Positions 10,597-19,019 are shown, counted from the first letter of the stretch. The stretch is DNA of 19,933 nt from CAZQKL01 sp964593895 [NCBI: uncultured bacterium] (GCA_964593895.1 CAZQKL010000027.1:1-19933); one strand, 5' to 3'. A program made the numbers and translations. The notes: generated by a model from the letters alone, not told the origin.

Positions 10597-13500
10597 ATGA
10601 GCAGTTTAAAATTTTTTCATATACATAACCATACTGAATATTCATTACTTGATGGTGCAATAAAAATTAAAGATTTAGTTAAAAAAGCAAAAGAATTTAA
10701 TATGCCTGCAGTTGGAATTACTGACCATGGAAACATGTATGGTGTTCTTGAATTTTACAATGAATGTATAGAAAATAATTTAAAACCAATAATTGGTTGT
10801 GAATTTTATGTTGCAAAAAATTCTATAAAAGAAAAAACAGATGATAAATCCTTATATCATTTAATACTAATTGCAAAAAATTTTAATGGATATAAAAATT
10901 TATTAAAATTGACTTCAATTTCATATATTGAAGGATTTTACTATAAACCAAGAATAGATAAAAATTTATTAAAAGAATATTCAAAAGACTTAATATGTTT
11001 ATCAGCTTGTTTAAAAGGAGAAATCCCTGAAAAAGCTTATTTGTATGGAGAAAAAGAAGCTGAAAAATCTTTATTAGAATATTTAGAAATTTTTAAAGAT
11101 GATTTTTTTATTGAAATTATGGAAAATAAATTAAAGGAACAGAAAATCGCGAATGAAATTTTAATTTACCTTGGAAAGAAATATTCTGTACCAATTATTG
11201 CAACAAACGATTGTCATTATTTAAATAAAGAGGATTATAAAGCTCATGATGTTTTAATATGTATTCAAACTGGAAAAATTTTACAGGAAACAAAAAGGTT
11301 AAAATTTTCAACTGATGAATTTTATTTTAAATCTCCAGAAGAGATGTATAATCAATTTTCATATTTTCCTGACGCATGTGAAAATACTTTTATATTATTT
11401 GAAAAATGTAATGTAGAGCTTAATTTTAAAAATTACTATTTCCCAAAAGTTGATTTGAATGAAAATGAAACAATAGATGAAAAATTTGAAAAAAAAGTTA
11501 TAAATGGTTTTAAAAAAAGATTAAATAAAATAAAAAAGCAGTATGGAGATAATTTTAATGATAAAATAAAAGAAAATTATCTAAAAAGATTGAATATGGA
11601 GATTGATATTATTAAGAAAATGGGATTTTCAGGTTACTTTTTAATTGTTGAAGATTTTATAAATTTTGCAAAAAAGAATAAAATTCCAGTTGGACCTGGA
11701 AGAGGGTCTGCAGCTGGTTCTTTGGTTGCATATTCTCTTGGAATTACTGAAATTGACCCTATTTATTATAATCTTTTATTTGAAAGATTTCTAAATCCTG
11801 AAAGGATTTCTATGCCAGATATAGATATAGATTTTTGTAATAGAAGAAGAGATGAAGTTATAAATTATGTTGTAAATAAATATGGTAAAGATAGGGTTGC
11901 GCAAATTATTACATTTGGTAAAATGAAAACAAAACAGGTAGTTAGAGATGTTGGGAGAGTTTTAAATATTCCATATAAGGAAGTTGATAAATTGGCAAAA
12001 CTTATTCCTAACGATGCAAAATCTTTAGAAGAAGCTTATAATAAAAATGGCGAATTAAAAAAATTAATTGATTCAAAAGATGAATTTAAAGAACTTTTTA
12101 AAATTGCAAAAAAACTTGAGGGTTTAAATAGACACTCATCAATTCATGCTGCAGGAATTGTAATTGCAGATAGACCACTAACTGAAATTATTCCTCTTGC
12201 TAAAATGAATGATGGAGAAATTGTTACTCAGTTTGATATGAAATGTGTTGAAAATGTTGGTCTTATAAAATTTGATTTTCTTGGATTAAAAACCTTAACT
12301 GTAATTGATAATACAGTTAAATTAATAAGAAAACATTCAGATAAAAATTTTAATATTTCAGAAATTCCATTAGATGATAAAAAAACATACGAATTGATTT
12401 CAAGTGGTAATACTGTAGGAGTATTCCAGCTTGAAAGTAGAGGAATGCAAGAATTATTAAGAAGATTAAAGCCAGATAAATTTGAAGATTTAATTGCAGT
12501 TGTAGCTTTATATAGACCAGGTCCATTAGAGAGTGGAATGGTTGATGAATTTATAGCTGTAAAACATGGCAAAAAAAAGCCTTCATATATTTTGCCTCAA
12601 CTTGAACCAATTTTAAAAGAAACTTATGGGGTTATTTTATATCAAGAACAGGTAATGCAGATTGCTCAAGTTTTGGCAAATTATACACTTGGTGAAGCTG
12701 ATGTATTACGAAAAGCTATGGGTAAAAAACAACCAGAATTAATGGCAAAACATAGAGAAAAATTTATTGAAGGATGCATAAAAAATAATATCTCAAAAGA
12801 AAAGGCTGAAGAAATTTTTAATATAATGGAAAAATTTGCTGGTTATGGATTTAACAAATCTCATTCAACTGCATATGCTTTAATTGCATATCAAACTGCT
12901 TATTTAAAAGCACATTTTCCTGTTGAATTTATGACAGCTCTTTTAACAGAAGAAAAAAACAATCCTGATAAGATTATTAAAAATATATCAGAATGTAAAA
13001 AATTAAAGATAAAAATTTTACCTCCTGATGTAAACAAAAGTGATATAGATTTTACTATAGATGGAAACAATATAAGATTTGGATTAGGTGCAATTAAAAA
13101 TGTTGGTGAAAAGGCTATTGAATCAATAATAAAATCAAGAAAAAAGGATGGTGAATTTAAAGACTTATACGATTTCTGTTTAAGAGTTGACCTAAATAAA
13201 GTAAATAGAAGAATTATTGAAAGCTTAATTAAATCTGGAGCTATGGATTCTTTAAAATATAATAGAGCAACAAAAATGGAACTTTTAGATAAAATTATTG
13301 AGCAGGTAAATTTAGAAAAAAAAGAGAAAAAAAAGAAAGTTAAAGGATTATTTACTGAAATAACGTTAAAACAAAACAATAAAATTGTTGATATAGAGGA
13401 AATTCCAGAATGGGATAATGAAATAAAATTAAATTATGAAAAAGAACTTTTAGGTTATTATTTGACAGATCATCCATTAAATAAATATTCTGATATGATA

Positions 13501-14052
13501 GAAAAATATACAAATTATACTATAGATGATATTAAATCTTCTGAGATTGATATTAATTCAATAAAAATAATTGGTATCATAACAAAAATAAAAGAAAACA
13601 AAACAAAAAGAAATGAACTTATGGCATCATTTTTTCTTGAAGATTTAACAGGAGAAATAGAAGTTTTAGTATTTCCCACTTTGTATAATGAATTAAAGAC
13701 AAAAAATATATTAAAAAATGATAAAGTTGTTTTAGTTAAGGGGAATCTTGATAAAAATGAAGAAAGTATCAAAATTTTAGCTGAAAATATAATCCCAATT
13801 GAAAATGTTACAGAGGAATTTACAAATAAAATTGAGATAATTTTAAATATTAATTCTATTGATAAAGAAAAGATTTATAAGTTAAAAAATGATATTGATG
13901 AGTTTATCGTAAATAACGGAAAAAATTTACTTTTTATTAAAATTATTTTTCCAGAAAAAGGTGAGATAATAATTAAAACAAATAAATCAATAAAAAATAT
14001 TCCAAGCTTTATAAATAAAATTAATTATTTTAAATGTTCAATTATAAATTAA
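10597..14052 (+). CDS. dnaE: DNA polymerase III subunit alpha (DnaE)
   Basis: Replicative family-C polymerase, 1151 aa, E. coli DnaE type. The N-terminal PHP domain has HIHNHTEYSLLDG, GITDHGN and IIATNDCHYL. Its metal-ligand histidines and aspartates look intact, unlike the degenerate E. coli PHP, so it may retain metal-dependent proofreading. The polymerase core has GPGRGSAAGS and the catalytic aspartates in MPDIDIDFC near residues 405-413. A helix-hairpin-helix region, the EKELLGYYLTDHPL motif and an OB-fold (KIIGIITKIKENKT onward) follow. The internal clamp-binding site, usually QxxLF, appears as VKGLF near 914-918, without the glutamine. It starts 11 nt after gyrB with an AGAGGAG Shine-Dalgarno. 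Its last 15 nt overlap the convergent hydrolase gene. Confidence 0.96.
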   Translation: MSSLKFFHIHNHTEYSLLDGAIKIKDLVKKAKEFNMPAVGITDHGNMYGVLEFYNECIENNLKPIIGCEFYVAKNSIKEKTDDKSLYHLILIAKNFNGYKNLLKLTSISYIEGFYYKPRIDKNLLKEYSKDLICLSACLKGEIPEKAYLYGEKEAEKSLLEYLEIFKDDFFIEIMENKLKEQKIANEILIYLGKKYSVPIIATNDCHYLNKEDYKAHDVLICIQTGKILQETKRLKFSTDEFYFKSPEEMYNQFSYFPDACENTFILFEKCNVELNFKNYYFPKVDLNENETIDEKFEKKVINGFKKRLNKIKKQYGDNFNDKIKENYLKRLNMEIDIIKKMGFSGYFLIVEDFINFAKKNKIPVGPGRGSAAGSLVAYSLGITEIDPIYYNLLFERFLNPERISMPDIDIDFCNRRRDEVINYVVNKYGKDRVAQIITFGKMKTKQVVRDVGRVLNIPYKEVDKLAKLIPNDAKSLEEAYNKNGELKKLIDSKDEFKELFKIAKKLEGLNRHSSIHAAGIVIADRPLTEIIPLAKMNDGEIVTQFDMKCVENVGLIKFDFLGLKTLTVIDNTVKLIRKHSDKNFNISEIPLDDKKTYELISSGNTVGVFQLESRGMQELLRRLKPDKFEDLIAVVALYRPGPLESGMVDEFIAVKHGKKKPSYILPQLEPILKETYGVILYQEQVMQIAQVLANYTLGEADVLRKAMGKKQPELMAKHREKFIEGCIKNNISKEKAEEIFNIMEKFAGYGFNKSHSTAYALIAYQTAYLKAHFPVEFMTALLTEEKNNPDKIIKNISECKKLKIKILPPDVNKSDIDFTIDGNNIRFGLGAIKNVGEKAIESIIKSRKKDGEFKDLYDFCLRVDLNKVNRRIIESLIKSGAMDSLKYNRATKMELLDKIIEQVNLEKKEKKKKVKGLFTEITLKQNNKIVDIEEIPEWDNEIKLNYEKELLGYYLTDHPLNKYSDMIEKYTNYTIDDIKSSEIDINSIKIIGIITKIKENKTKRNELMASFFLEDLTGEIEVLVFPTLYNELKTKNILKNDKVVLVKGNLDKNEESIKILAENIIPIENVTEEFTNKIEIILNINSIDKEKIYKLKNDIDEFIVNNGKNLLFIKIIFPEKGEIIIKTNKSIKNIPSFINKINYFKCSIIN

Positions 14053-14502
14053 TTTTTTCCAATCAATTTTTTTTATTGTCTCATGTAAAAGATGATTGTC
14101 ATCAACTTCATAAAAATGTAAATTATTAAAAATATTTTTTGCTATATTTTTTATTGTGATTATATCAATAACTTCATCATTTTTTCCATGAAATATAAAA
14201 ACTGGAATATTAATTTTACAGTTATTTAAAATTTTTTTATAATTTAAAGCAGGAGCAAGCAAAATTAATTTTTTTACTCTTTTTTCATTTTCGCATGTAA
14301 ATTTTGTAGCCATTAAACCACCAAAACTTGAACCAATTAAAATTAAATTTTCCTTATTTTTTAAAATAGTTTCCAATTTTTTCATTCTTTCGGCAAAATC
14401 TCCTGTAAAATCTGGTGTTAAAATTTCTGGAAAAATTGATTTAAAAAATCTTCCTTTAAATCCTTTACCGCTACTTTCTAAACCATGAATAAATATTAAC
14501 AT
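14038..14502 (-). CDS. Small alpha/beta hydrolase (YqiA/UPF0227-like esterase)
   Basis: A compact 154-aa hydrolase with all elements of the catalytic triad: oxyanion-region HGLESSGKG (6-14), nucleophile elbow GSSFG with S59, acid D109 in HGKNDE and H137 in DNHLLHE. Size and the opening IFIHGLESSGKG resemble YqiA-type esterases, which act on short acyl or phosphate-containing esters. The natural substrate is unknown. It lies one base after the DUF3786 stop codon with no clear Shine-Dalgarno, so translation is probably coupled. Its 3' end overlaps dnaE by 15 nt in convergent orientation, and no terminator hairpin is visible between the two. Confidence 0.82.
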   Translation of the reverse strand: MLIFIHGLESSGKGFKGRFFKSIFPEILTPDFTGDFAERMKKLETILKNKENLILIGSSFGGLMATKFTCENEKRVKKLILLAPALNYKKILNNCKINIPVFIFHGKNDEVIDIITIKNIAKNIFNNLHFYEVDDNHLLHETIKKIDWKKLIYN

Positions 14503-14503
14503 T

Positions 14504-15130
14504 TTAAAAAATAATTCTTTTACTTAAAAGATTTGATAAAACAGCAACGTCTTCTGGAGAATAAATGTATTTAATTGTAGAATCAAAAAGAAAATCTATA
14601 GAAGGAGGGAATTCATCATCTCCTCTATAATAAATTAGAAATATTGGAACATTTGGTAGCACATCAAATTTATAAGAAAAATCTCCTAAATTTTCTTCTT
14701 TCCCTTTTATTTTTAATACTTTTTCTTTTAATTCTTTTATATTTTTAAAATTTTCTAAAATAGGTTTTAAATTTTTATTATAATAAACTGAATAATAATT
14801 AAATGCCCCTGGTAAATTTTTGTAACTTATAAGTTCACCAGATAAAGGTTTATCTAAAATATTCAAAATATATCTTAATAAAAGAATTTTTGCTGAAAGT
14901 GATACTGGTTTTGAATCTTCTCTTGTAATTTCACATTCAGGATGTTTTATAAAATGTTCTATTCCAAAAAAAGGTATAACAAAAGTATTTCCTTTAACAA
15001 TTTTTCCATTTCCAATTTTTACATTTTTTACAAGGTGTTTAAATTGAGTTTTTCTAAATCTATCTTTTTCTATATCAAATGCTAATTCATAATTTTTCTG
15101 TTTTTTTAAATCATGTTTCACGTGAAACAT
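14504..15130 (-). CDS. DUF3786 domain protein, start codon embedded in parS
   Basis: The 208-aa product matches the uncharacterised DUF3786 family as I remember it: an N-terminal NYELAF segment, a central IPFFGIEHFIKHPEC strand-turn, and the C-terminal block PNVPIFLIYYRGDDEFPPS followed by ILFD-like and PEDVAVL motifs. The family occurs mainly in anaerobes and has no established function. No transmembrane segment or signal peptide is seen, so a cytoplasmic protein is likely. The first six codons (MFHVKH) are read from the 16-bp parS palindrome. The ATG overlaps the hisB TAA by one base, and AAGGGG seven bases upstream supports this start, although a GTG at codon 4 is also in frame. A ParB complex on parS would sit exactly on this junction. 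Confidence 0.8.
   Translation of the reverse strand: MFHVKHDLKKQKNYELAFDIEKDRFRKTQFKHLVKNVKIGNGKIVKGNTFVIPFFGIEHFIKHPECEITREDSKPVSLSAKILLLRYILNILDKPLSGELISYKNLPGAFNYYSVYYNKNLKPILENFKNIKELKEKVLKIKGKEENLGDFSYKFDVLPNVPIFLIYYRGDDEFPPSIDFLFDSTIKYIYSPEDVAVLSNLLSKRIIF
15114..15129. promoter_or_regulatory. parS centromere site (ParB/Spo0J binding)
   Basis: TGTTTCACGTGAAACA is a perfect 16-bp palindrome and an exact match to the widely conserved bacterial parS consensus. ParB loads here, spreads along DNA and recruits SMC/condensin, giving origin segregation. The site is about 8 kb from the putative oriC, where chromosomal parS sites normally cluster. It covers the start codon and next five codons of the DUF3786 gene and ends one base before the end of hisB. 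I found no second copy, and parA and parB are not in the window. Confidence 0.93.
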
Positions 15131-15711
15131 TAGATTACCCCTTTAGTGCTTGGAATGTCATCAGAAACAATTTTTAATGCATCTTTTAAACATATAGCAA
15201 AAGCTTTAAAAATTGATTCAATTATATGATGGGAATTATCTCCATAAAAATTATTAATATGCAAAGTACATCTAAAATTATTTGTGAAAGATATAAAAAA
15301 TTCTCTTACTAATTCTGTATCAAAATCTCCTACTTTTTCATTTTTTATTTTTACATTGTAAATTAAAAATGGTCTGTTTGATATGTCAATTGTTACATTA
15401 GTTAATGCTTCATCCATCGGAACAGTAAATGTGGAAAATCTTTTAATACCTTTATAATTTTTTAAAGCTTCTTTAAAACATAATCCTAATGTTATCCCTA
15501 TATCTTCCACTAAATGATGATAATCAACTTCTGTATCGCCTTTTGCATTTATTTCTATATCAAATTTTCCATGTTTAGCAATTTGTGTTAACATATGATT
15601 AAAAAAACCTATTGGAGTATTAATTTTGTATTTTCCTATTCCATCAATATTTAATGAAATATTAATTTCTGTTTCATCAGTTTTTCTATGAATTTTTGAA
15701 GATCTATTCAT
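15130..15711 (-). CDS. hisB: Imidazoleglycerol-phosphate dehydratase
   Basis: Sixth step of histidine synthesis, converting imidazole glycerol phosphate to imidazole acetol phosphate in the cytoplasm with two Mn ions per active site. The 193-aa product has the metal-binding repeats characteristic of the enzyme: GFFNHML (35-41) with DYHHLVED (63-70), and GDNSHHIIE (157-165). It is the monofunctional form, without the phosphatase domain fused in enterobacteria. The ATG has an AAGGAG Shine-Dalgarno and lies 25 nt after tRNA-Leu. No other his gene is present, so the pathway must be scattered. The stop codon overlaps the DUF3786 start. Confidence 0.96.
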   Translation of the reverse strand: MNRSSKIHRKTDETEINISLNIDGIGKYKINTPIGFFNHMLTQIAKHGKFDIEINAKGDTEVDYHHLVEDIGITLGLCFKEALKNYKGIKRFSTFTVPMDEALTNVTIDISNRPFLIYNVKIKNEKVGDFDTELVREFFISFTNNFRCTLHINNFYGDNSHHIIESIFKAFAICLKDALKIVSDDIPSTKGVI

Positions 15712-15736
15712 GAAGACTCCTTAAATTAGGAAGGAA

Positions 15737-15823
15737 TGCCTGAGGCCGGACTCGAACCGGCACGGGGTAAAAACCCCGAGGGATTTTAAGTCCCTTGCGT
15801 CTACCAAATTCCGCCACCCAGGC
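15737..15823 (-). tRNA. tRNA-Leu (anticodon UAA)
   Basis: An 87-nt class II tRNA on the minus strand. Acceptor GCCTGGG pairs with CTCAGGC (one G-T pair), and the anticodon stem AGGGA/TCCCT has loop CTTAAAA with anticodon TAA at 15786-15788. A long variable arm CGGGG-loop-CCCCG and T arm GCCGG/CCGGC with TTCGAGT follow, ending in discriminator A as expected for leucine. CCA is not encoded. It sits between the UbiA-family gene and hisB on the same strand and is probably processed from their common transcript. Confidence 0.96.
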
Positions 15824-15859
15824 ATTTTTTATTTTTATTATCAAAAAAAAAATTAAAAA

Positions 15860-16729
15860 TCAAGTAAGAATATCTATTAATGTTGCAATAAATAATGAAA
15901 TAGAAATATAGCCATTAGAATTAAAAAAAGCTTTATCTATTTTGGAAAAATCGTTTTCTTTAACAAGAGAATGTTCATAGACAAGAAATATTCCAGTTAT
16001 TATAACACCTGTAGTATATACAATTCCCAAGTGAAAAATAGGAATTGTGTAAATTAAGCATATAAACATTATTGAATGAAAAATTTTTGCTAACTTTAAT
16101 GCTTTTTTCACTCCATATTTTGCTGGGATAGAAAATAATCCTTTTTTCCGGTCAAACTCTATATCTTGGAGAGAATAAAAAATATCAAATCCTGCAATCC
16201 AGAACATAACTATAATTGAATATAGAAATGGTTGCCAGTTAACTTCACCTTTAACTGCGATCCAAGCTCCTACAGGTGCTAATCCTATTGCAAAACCTAA
16301 AAATAGGTGAGAAAATTCAGTAAATCTTTTAGTTAAAGAATAAAAAGAAAGAATGAATATAACAGGGAATGATAATTTAAAACATAGTTTATTTAATTTA
16401 TATGAAGCAAATATAAATATCAAATAGGAAAAAATTATAAAAAAAATTAAGAAAACTAAAGAAATTTCTCCTTTTGAAACTGGCCAATTTTTTGTTCTTT
16501 GATTTTCTTTGTCATATTTATAATCACATAATCTGTTAAATCCCATTGCACCACTTCTCGCACCAACCATAGCAATAATTATCCATAAAATTTTATGAAA
16601 TGATGGAATTTGTTTTTTAGCTAAAATTGCTCCTATAAAAGCAAATGGTAAAGCAAAAACAGTATGAGAAAATTTAATTGTTTCTAAAATTAATTTTATT
16701 TTTTTAAATAATCTAAAATTTTTTCCCAT
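15860..16729 (-). CDS. ubiA: UbiA-family prenyltransferase, MqnP-like (menaquinone synthesis)
   Basis: Integral membrane aromatic prenyltransferase, 289 aa, with about eight hydrophobic segments. Both Asp-rich prenyl-diphosphate/Mg sites are visible: N65-x3-D69-x3-D73 in FNRLCDYKYDKEN, and D182 with D189-x3-D193 before RKKG. The N-terminal IKFSHTVFALPFA and IIAMVGARSGAMGFNR wording matches the group usually labelled putative 4-hydroxybenzoate polyprenyltransferase, which includes MqnP of the futalosine menaquinone route, rather than E. coli UbiA (which has a LLLWPTLWAL-type start). The futalosine role is inferred and no other mqn gene is here. The start overlaps engB by 34 nt, with AGGA 11 nt upstream. 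It would supply quinone for a membrane electron chain that might include the cytochrome at the right edge. Confidence 0.88.
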   Translation of the reverse strand: MGKNFRLFKKIKLILETIKFSHTVFALPFAFIGAILAKKQIPSFHKILWIIIAMVGARSGAMGFNRLCDYKYDKENQRTKNWPVSKGEISLVFLIFFIIFSYLIFIFASYKLNKLCFKLSFPVIFILSFYSLTKRFTEFSHLFLGFAIGLAPVGAWIAVKGEVNWQPFLYSIIVMFWIAGFDIFYSLQDIEFDRKKGLFSIPAKYGVKKALKLAKIFHSIMFICLIYTIPIFHLGIVYTTGVIITGIFLVYEHSLVKENDFSKIDKAFFNSNGYISISLFIATLIDILT

Positions 16730-17289
16730 AATTCATAAATTCCTATTTTTTTTAAACCTGAAGTTAGAACATATTGAAAATTTGGAAATTTATTTTTAAA
16801 TATTTTTAAGTTATTATTTAATTCATTTTTTGAGAGTTTATCAATTTTTGTAAAAACAATTATTTCAGGAATTCTTAAATAATCTAAAAAATTTATCAGT
16901 TCTAAATCTTTTTCAGTAATAATTCTTCTTATATCAATTAAATGGAGAACGCATTTTAAGTTTTTTGAATAATTAAAATAATCTGTAATTATTTTATCCC
17001 AAATTTGTCTTAATTTTTTTGAAGTTTTTGCATAACCAAATCCTGGTAAATCAACAAGATAAAAGGAATTATTTATTAAAATAAAATTTATAGATTTTGT
17101 GTATCCAGGTTTGGAACTCACTCTTGCAAAGTTTTTTCTATTAATTATTGCATTTATTAAAGTTGATTTTCCACAATTTGATCTTCCTGCAAGGGCTATT
17201 TGAGGTAAATCATCTAAAAAATCTGCTTTTCTATAAGCTGTTTTTAAAAATTTTACTTCTTTTATTAACCTTGTATAATCTTTATCCAT
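16696..17289 (-). CDS. engB: Ribosome biogenesis GTPase EngB (YsxC/YihA)
   Basis: Small circularly regular GTPase needed for late assembly of the large ribosomal subunit. The 197-aa product has all G motifs: G1 GRSNCGKS (35-42), a G2 threonine in KPGYTKS, G3 DLPGFG (80-85), G4 TKIDK and G5 near TSG. DLPGFGYA after GRSN.GKSTLIN is diagnostic of EngB among TRAFAC GTPases. The ATG at 17289 has only AGG directly beside it and AAGAAG further upstream, so translation is probably coupled to the overlapping yjbQ gene (25 nt). The 3' end overlaps the ubiA-family gene by 34 nt. Confidence 0.95.
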   Translation of the reverse strand: MDKDYTRLIKEVKFLKTAYRKADFLDDLPQIALAGRSNCGKSTLINAIINRKNFARVSSKPGYTKSINFILINNSFYLVDLPGFGYAKTSKKLRQIWDKIITDYFNYSKNLKCVLHLIDIRRIITEKDLELINFLDYLRIPEIIVFTKIDKLSKNELNNNLKIFKNKFPNFQYVLTSGLKKIGIYELWEKILDYLKK

Positions 17290-17666
17290 ACCTCACGTCT
17301 TCTTGGACCATCAAATTCACAGAAAAAAACCCCTTGCCAGGTTCCTAATTGAATTTTTCCATTATTTATTATTAAGTATTCAGAACATCCAACTATTGTT
17401 GATTTTATATGAGCATCAGCATTTCCTTCAAGATGAAAATAATCTCCATGATATGGTATTTTTTTATTTAAAAAATTAATTATATCTTTTTTGACAGAAG
17501 GGTCTGCATTTTCGTTAATCGTTATCCCTGCAGTTGTATGAGGTGTGTATATTATTGCTATACCATCATTTACACTTGAGTTTAAAATAACCTCATTAAT
17601 TTTATCTGTAATATCCAATAATTGGTTTCTTTCTGAAGTTTTTAAATTAATTTTATAAAAATTCAT
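17265..17666 (-). CDS. yjbQ: YjbQ/UPF0047 family protein
   Basis: A 133-aa single-domain protein covering the whole UPF0047 family. The hallmark motifs are TPHTTAGITINENADPS, the metal-site histidines in YHGDYFHLEGNADAHIKS, and the end block LGTWQGVFFCEFDGPRRR. Members are small trimeric metal-binding proteins. Some show weak thiamine-phosphate synthase activity, but the physiological role is uncertain. It starts 3 nt after the transaldolase stop, with AAAGGGG as Shine-Dalgarno, and overlaps engB by 25 nt. Confidence 0.92.
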   Translation of the reverse strand: MNFYKINLKTSERNQLLDITDKINEVILNSSVNDGIAIIYTPHTTAGITINENADPSVKKDIINFLNKKIPYHGDYFHLEGNADAHIKSTIVGCSEYLIINNGKIQLGTWQGVFFCEFDGPRRREVWIKIIQG

Positions 17667-17669
17667 TTT

Positions 17670-18311
17670 TTAACCCCTTTTATTCCAATCGTCTAAAAAT
17701 TTTTTAATACCAATATCTGTTAATGGATGCTTTACAAATTGCATTAGAACTTTAAATGGAATTGTTGCAATATGAGCTCCAATGCGAGCTGCTTCTAAAA
17801 CATGTATTGGGTTTCTAACACTTGCAACAATTACTTCTGTTTTAAAATTATAATTATTAAAAATTTCAATAATCTGAGATACTAATTCTATTCCATAATG
17901 ACTAATATCATCAAGTCTTCCTACAAATGGACTAACAAATGTTGCTCCAGCTTTTGCAGCTAAAAGAGCTTGTAATGGTGAAAAAACCAATGTAACATTT
18001 GTCATAATTCCTTCTTTAGATAAAGTTTTAACCGCTTTTATACCATCTTGAGTCATTGGGATTTTTACAGCTATATTATCTGCAATTTTTGCAAGTTCCC
18101 TTGCTTCCTTTACCATACCTTCATAATCTAATGAAATTACTTCAGCACTTACTGGGCCATTTACAATAGAACATATTTCTTTTATCAATTCATGAAAATC
18201 TCTATTTTCCCTTGAAATTAATGTTGGATTTGTTGTTACTCCGTCAATCAATCCGTATTCATAAGCAGTTTTAATTTCATCTACATTTGCAGTATCAATA
18301 AAAAATTTCAT
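17670..18311 (-). CDS. tal: Transaldolase, small FSA/TalC-type
   Basis: Class I aldolase of the non-oxidative pentose phosphate route, moving a dihydroxyacetone unit between sugar phosphates. The 213-aa TIM barrel shows [18 protein letters not shown] (24-31), the Schiff-base lysine K83 in VKIPMT and SPFVGRLDD (127-135). Two positions separate true transaldolases from fructose-6-phosphate aldolase (FSA): here Glu57 and Phe129 are present, where E. coli FSA has Gln59 and Tyr131, so transaldolase is favoured. The ATG follows AAGGAGG, which overlaps the last codons of folK one base away. Confidence 0.93.
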   Translation of the reverse strand: MKFFIDTANVDEIKTAYEYGLIDGVTTNPTLISRENRDFHELIKEICSIVNGPVSAEVISLDYEGMVKEARELAKIADNIAVKIPMTQDGIKAVKTLSKEGIMTNVTLVFSPLQALLAAKAGATFVSPFVGRLDDISHYGIELVSQIIEIFNNYNFKTEVIVASVRNPIHVLEAARIGAHIATIPFKVLMQFVKHPLTDIGIKKFLDDWNKRG

Positions 18312-18312
18312 C

Positions 18313-18822
18313 TTAACCCTCCTTAATAACTTGATTAATATCAGAAATAGATAAATCTTGTAAAAGTTCAGAAATAGTTTTTTTTAAAATAGGATGAGTA
18401 AAATTAGGTTCTATATCCATAAAAGGGATTAATACAAATGCTCTATTATGTAAATCAGGATGAGGAATAGTTAATTTTTCAGAATTTAAAATAAAATCAT
18501 TATAAAATAAAATGTCAATATCAATTTCCCTGGGACCCCATCTAAACCTCTTTTTTCTTCCAACTATTTTTTCAATTAATTTTATTTCTTCAATTAATTT
18601 AAATGGAGTAAGTTCTGTTTCAATTTTTAAAACGCAATTAATAAAGGAGTTTTGGTTTTCATATCCATAAGGTTTTGTTAAATAGAAATTTGAAATTTTA
18701 TTAACTTTTATATATTTATGTGCTGAAAGTAAATTTATAGCTGAAAATAAAAATTTTTTTTTTGGATGAATGTTAGAACCAAGGCCTAAGAAAGCTATAT
18801 TATTCATCTTTTTTTTGTTCAT
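18313..18822 (-). CDS. folK: 2-amino-4-hydroxy-6-hydroxymethyldihydropteridine pyrophosphokinase (HPPK)
   Basis: Transfers pyrophosphate from ATP to the pterin in folate synthesis. The family motifs are present: FLGLGSN near the N-terminus, the ATP/Mg motif [16 protein letters not shown], and [16 protein letters not shown]. The open frame extends upstream to 18867, but that part is tatA in another frame. Two starts fit: ATG at 18822 (169 aa), nine bases after AAGGAAG, and ATG at 18807 (164 aa, MNNIAFLG), closer to the usual HPPK start but with no Shine-Dalgarno. I chose 18822. Either way it overlaps the tatA 3' end by 8-23 nt. folP and other fol genes are not nearby. Confidence 0.92.
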   Translation of the reverse strand: MNKKKMNNIAFLGLGSNIHPKKKFLFSAINLLSAHKYIKVNKISNFYLTKPYGYENQNSFINCVLKIETELTPFKLIEEIKLIEKIVGRKKRFRWGPREIDIDILFYNDFILNSEKLTIPHPDLHNRAFVLIPFMDIEPNFTHPILKKTISELLQDLSISDINQVIKEG

Positions 18823-19000
18823 CTTTTGAAACTTCCTTTTTTGGAGTAACATCAATTTCATCTTCACCTTTTGTTGCTTTTTTGAAATTTCTAATTCCTT
18901 TTCCTAATCCTGCTCCTATTTCTGGAAGTTTTCCTGCACCAAAAATTATTAAAACAATAATTAAAATAATTATTAGCTCTGGAACTCCAATTCCAAACAT
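18800..19000 (-). CDS. tatA: Sec-independent translocase protein TatA
   Basis: Pore-forming component of the twin-arginine system, which exports folded, often cofactor-bearing proteins. The 66-aa product has a short periplasmic start MFGIGVPE, one membrane helix (about 8-20), the [23 protein letters not shown] hinge and amphipathic helix (20-42), and a charged tail. The pattern fits TatA/E more than TatB. The ATG at 19000 has GGAGG six bases upstream. The frame stays open to 19048, but that extension reads into the selC gene and is not real. tatC is not in the window. Confidence 0.95.
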   Translation of the reverse strand: MFGIGVPELIIILIIVLIIFGAGKLPEIGAGLGKGIRNFKKATKGEDEIDVTPKKEVSKDEQKKDE

Positions 19001-19019
19001 GATATCCTCCAATTGTTTT

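Noticed and set aside
12228-13772. Long open frames on the minus strand inside dnaE.
   Set aside because: They are mirror frames of a well-conserved polymerase gene, with hydrophobic, Ser/Phe-rich composition typical of antisense reading of AT-rich coding DNA.
15857-15862. TGA stop of the ubiA-family gene as a possible selenocysteine codon, given selC in the window.
   Set aside because: The frame after TGA runs into tRNA-Leu and shows no protein-like continuation; the protein already has full family length.
17161-17171. TTTTCCACA within engB as an extra DnaA box.
   Set aside because: A single copy inside coding sequence encoding part of the conserved P-loop (CGKS), far from the origin and with no clustering.
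18823-18867. N-terminal extension of FolK.
   Set aside because: It overlaps tatA extensively and is not homologous to HPPK; the later ATG codons fit better.
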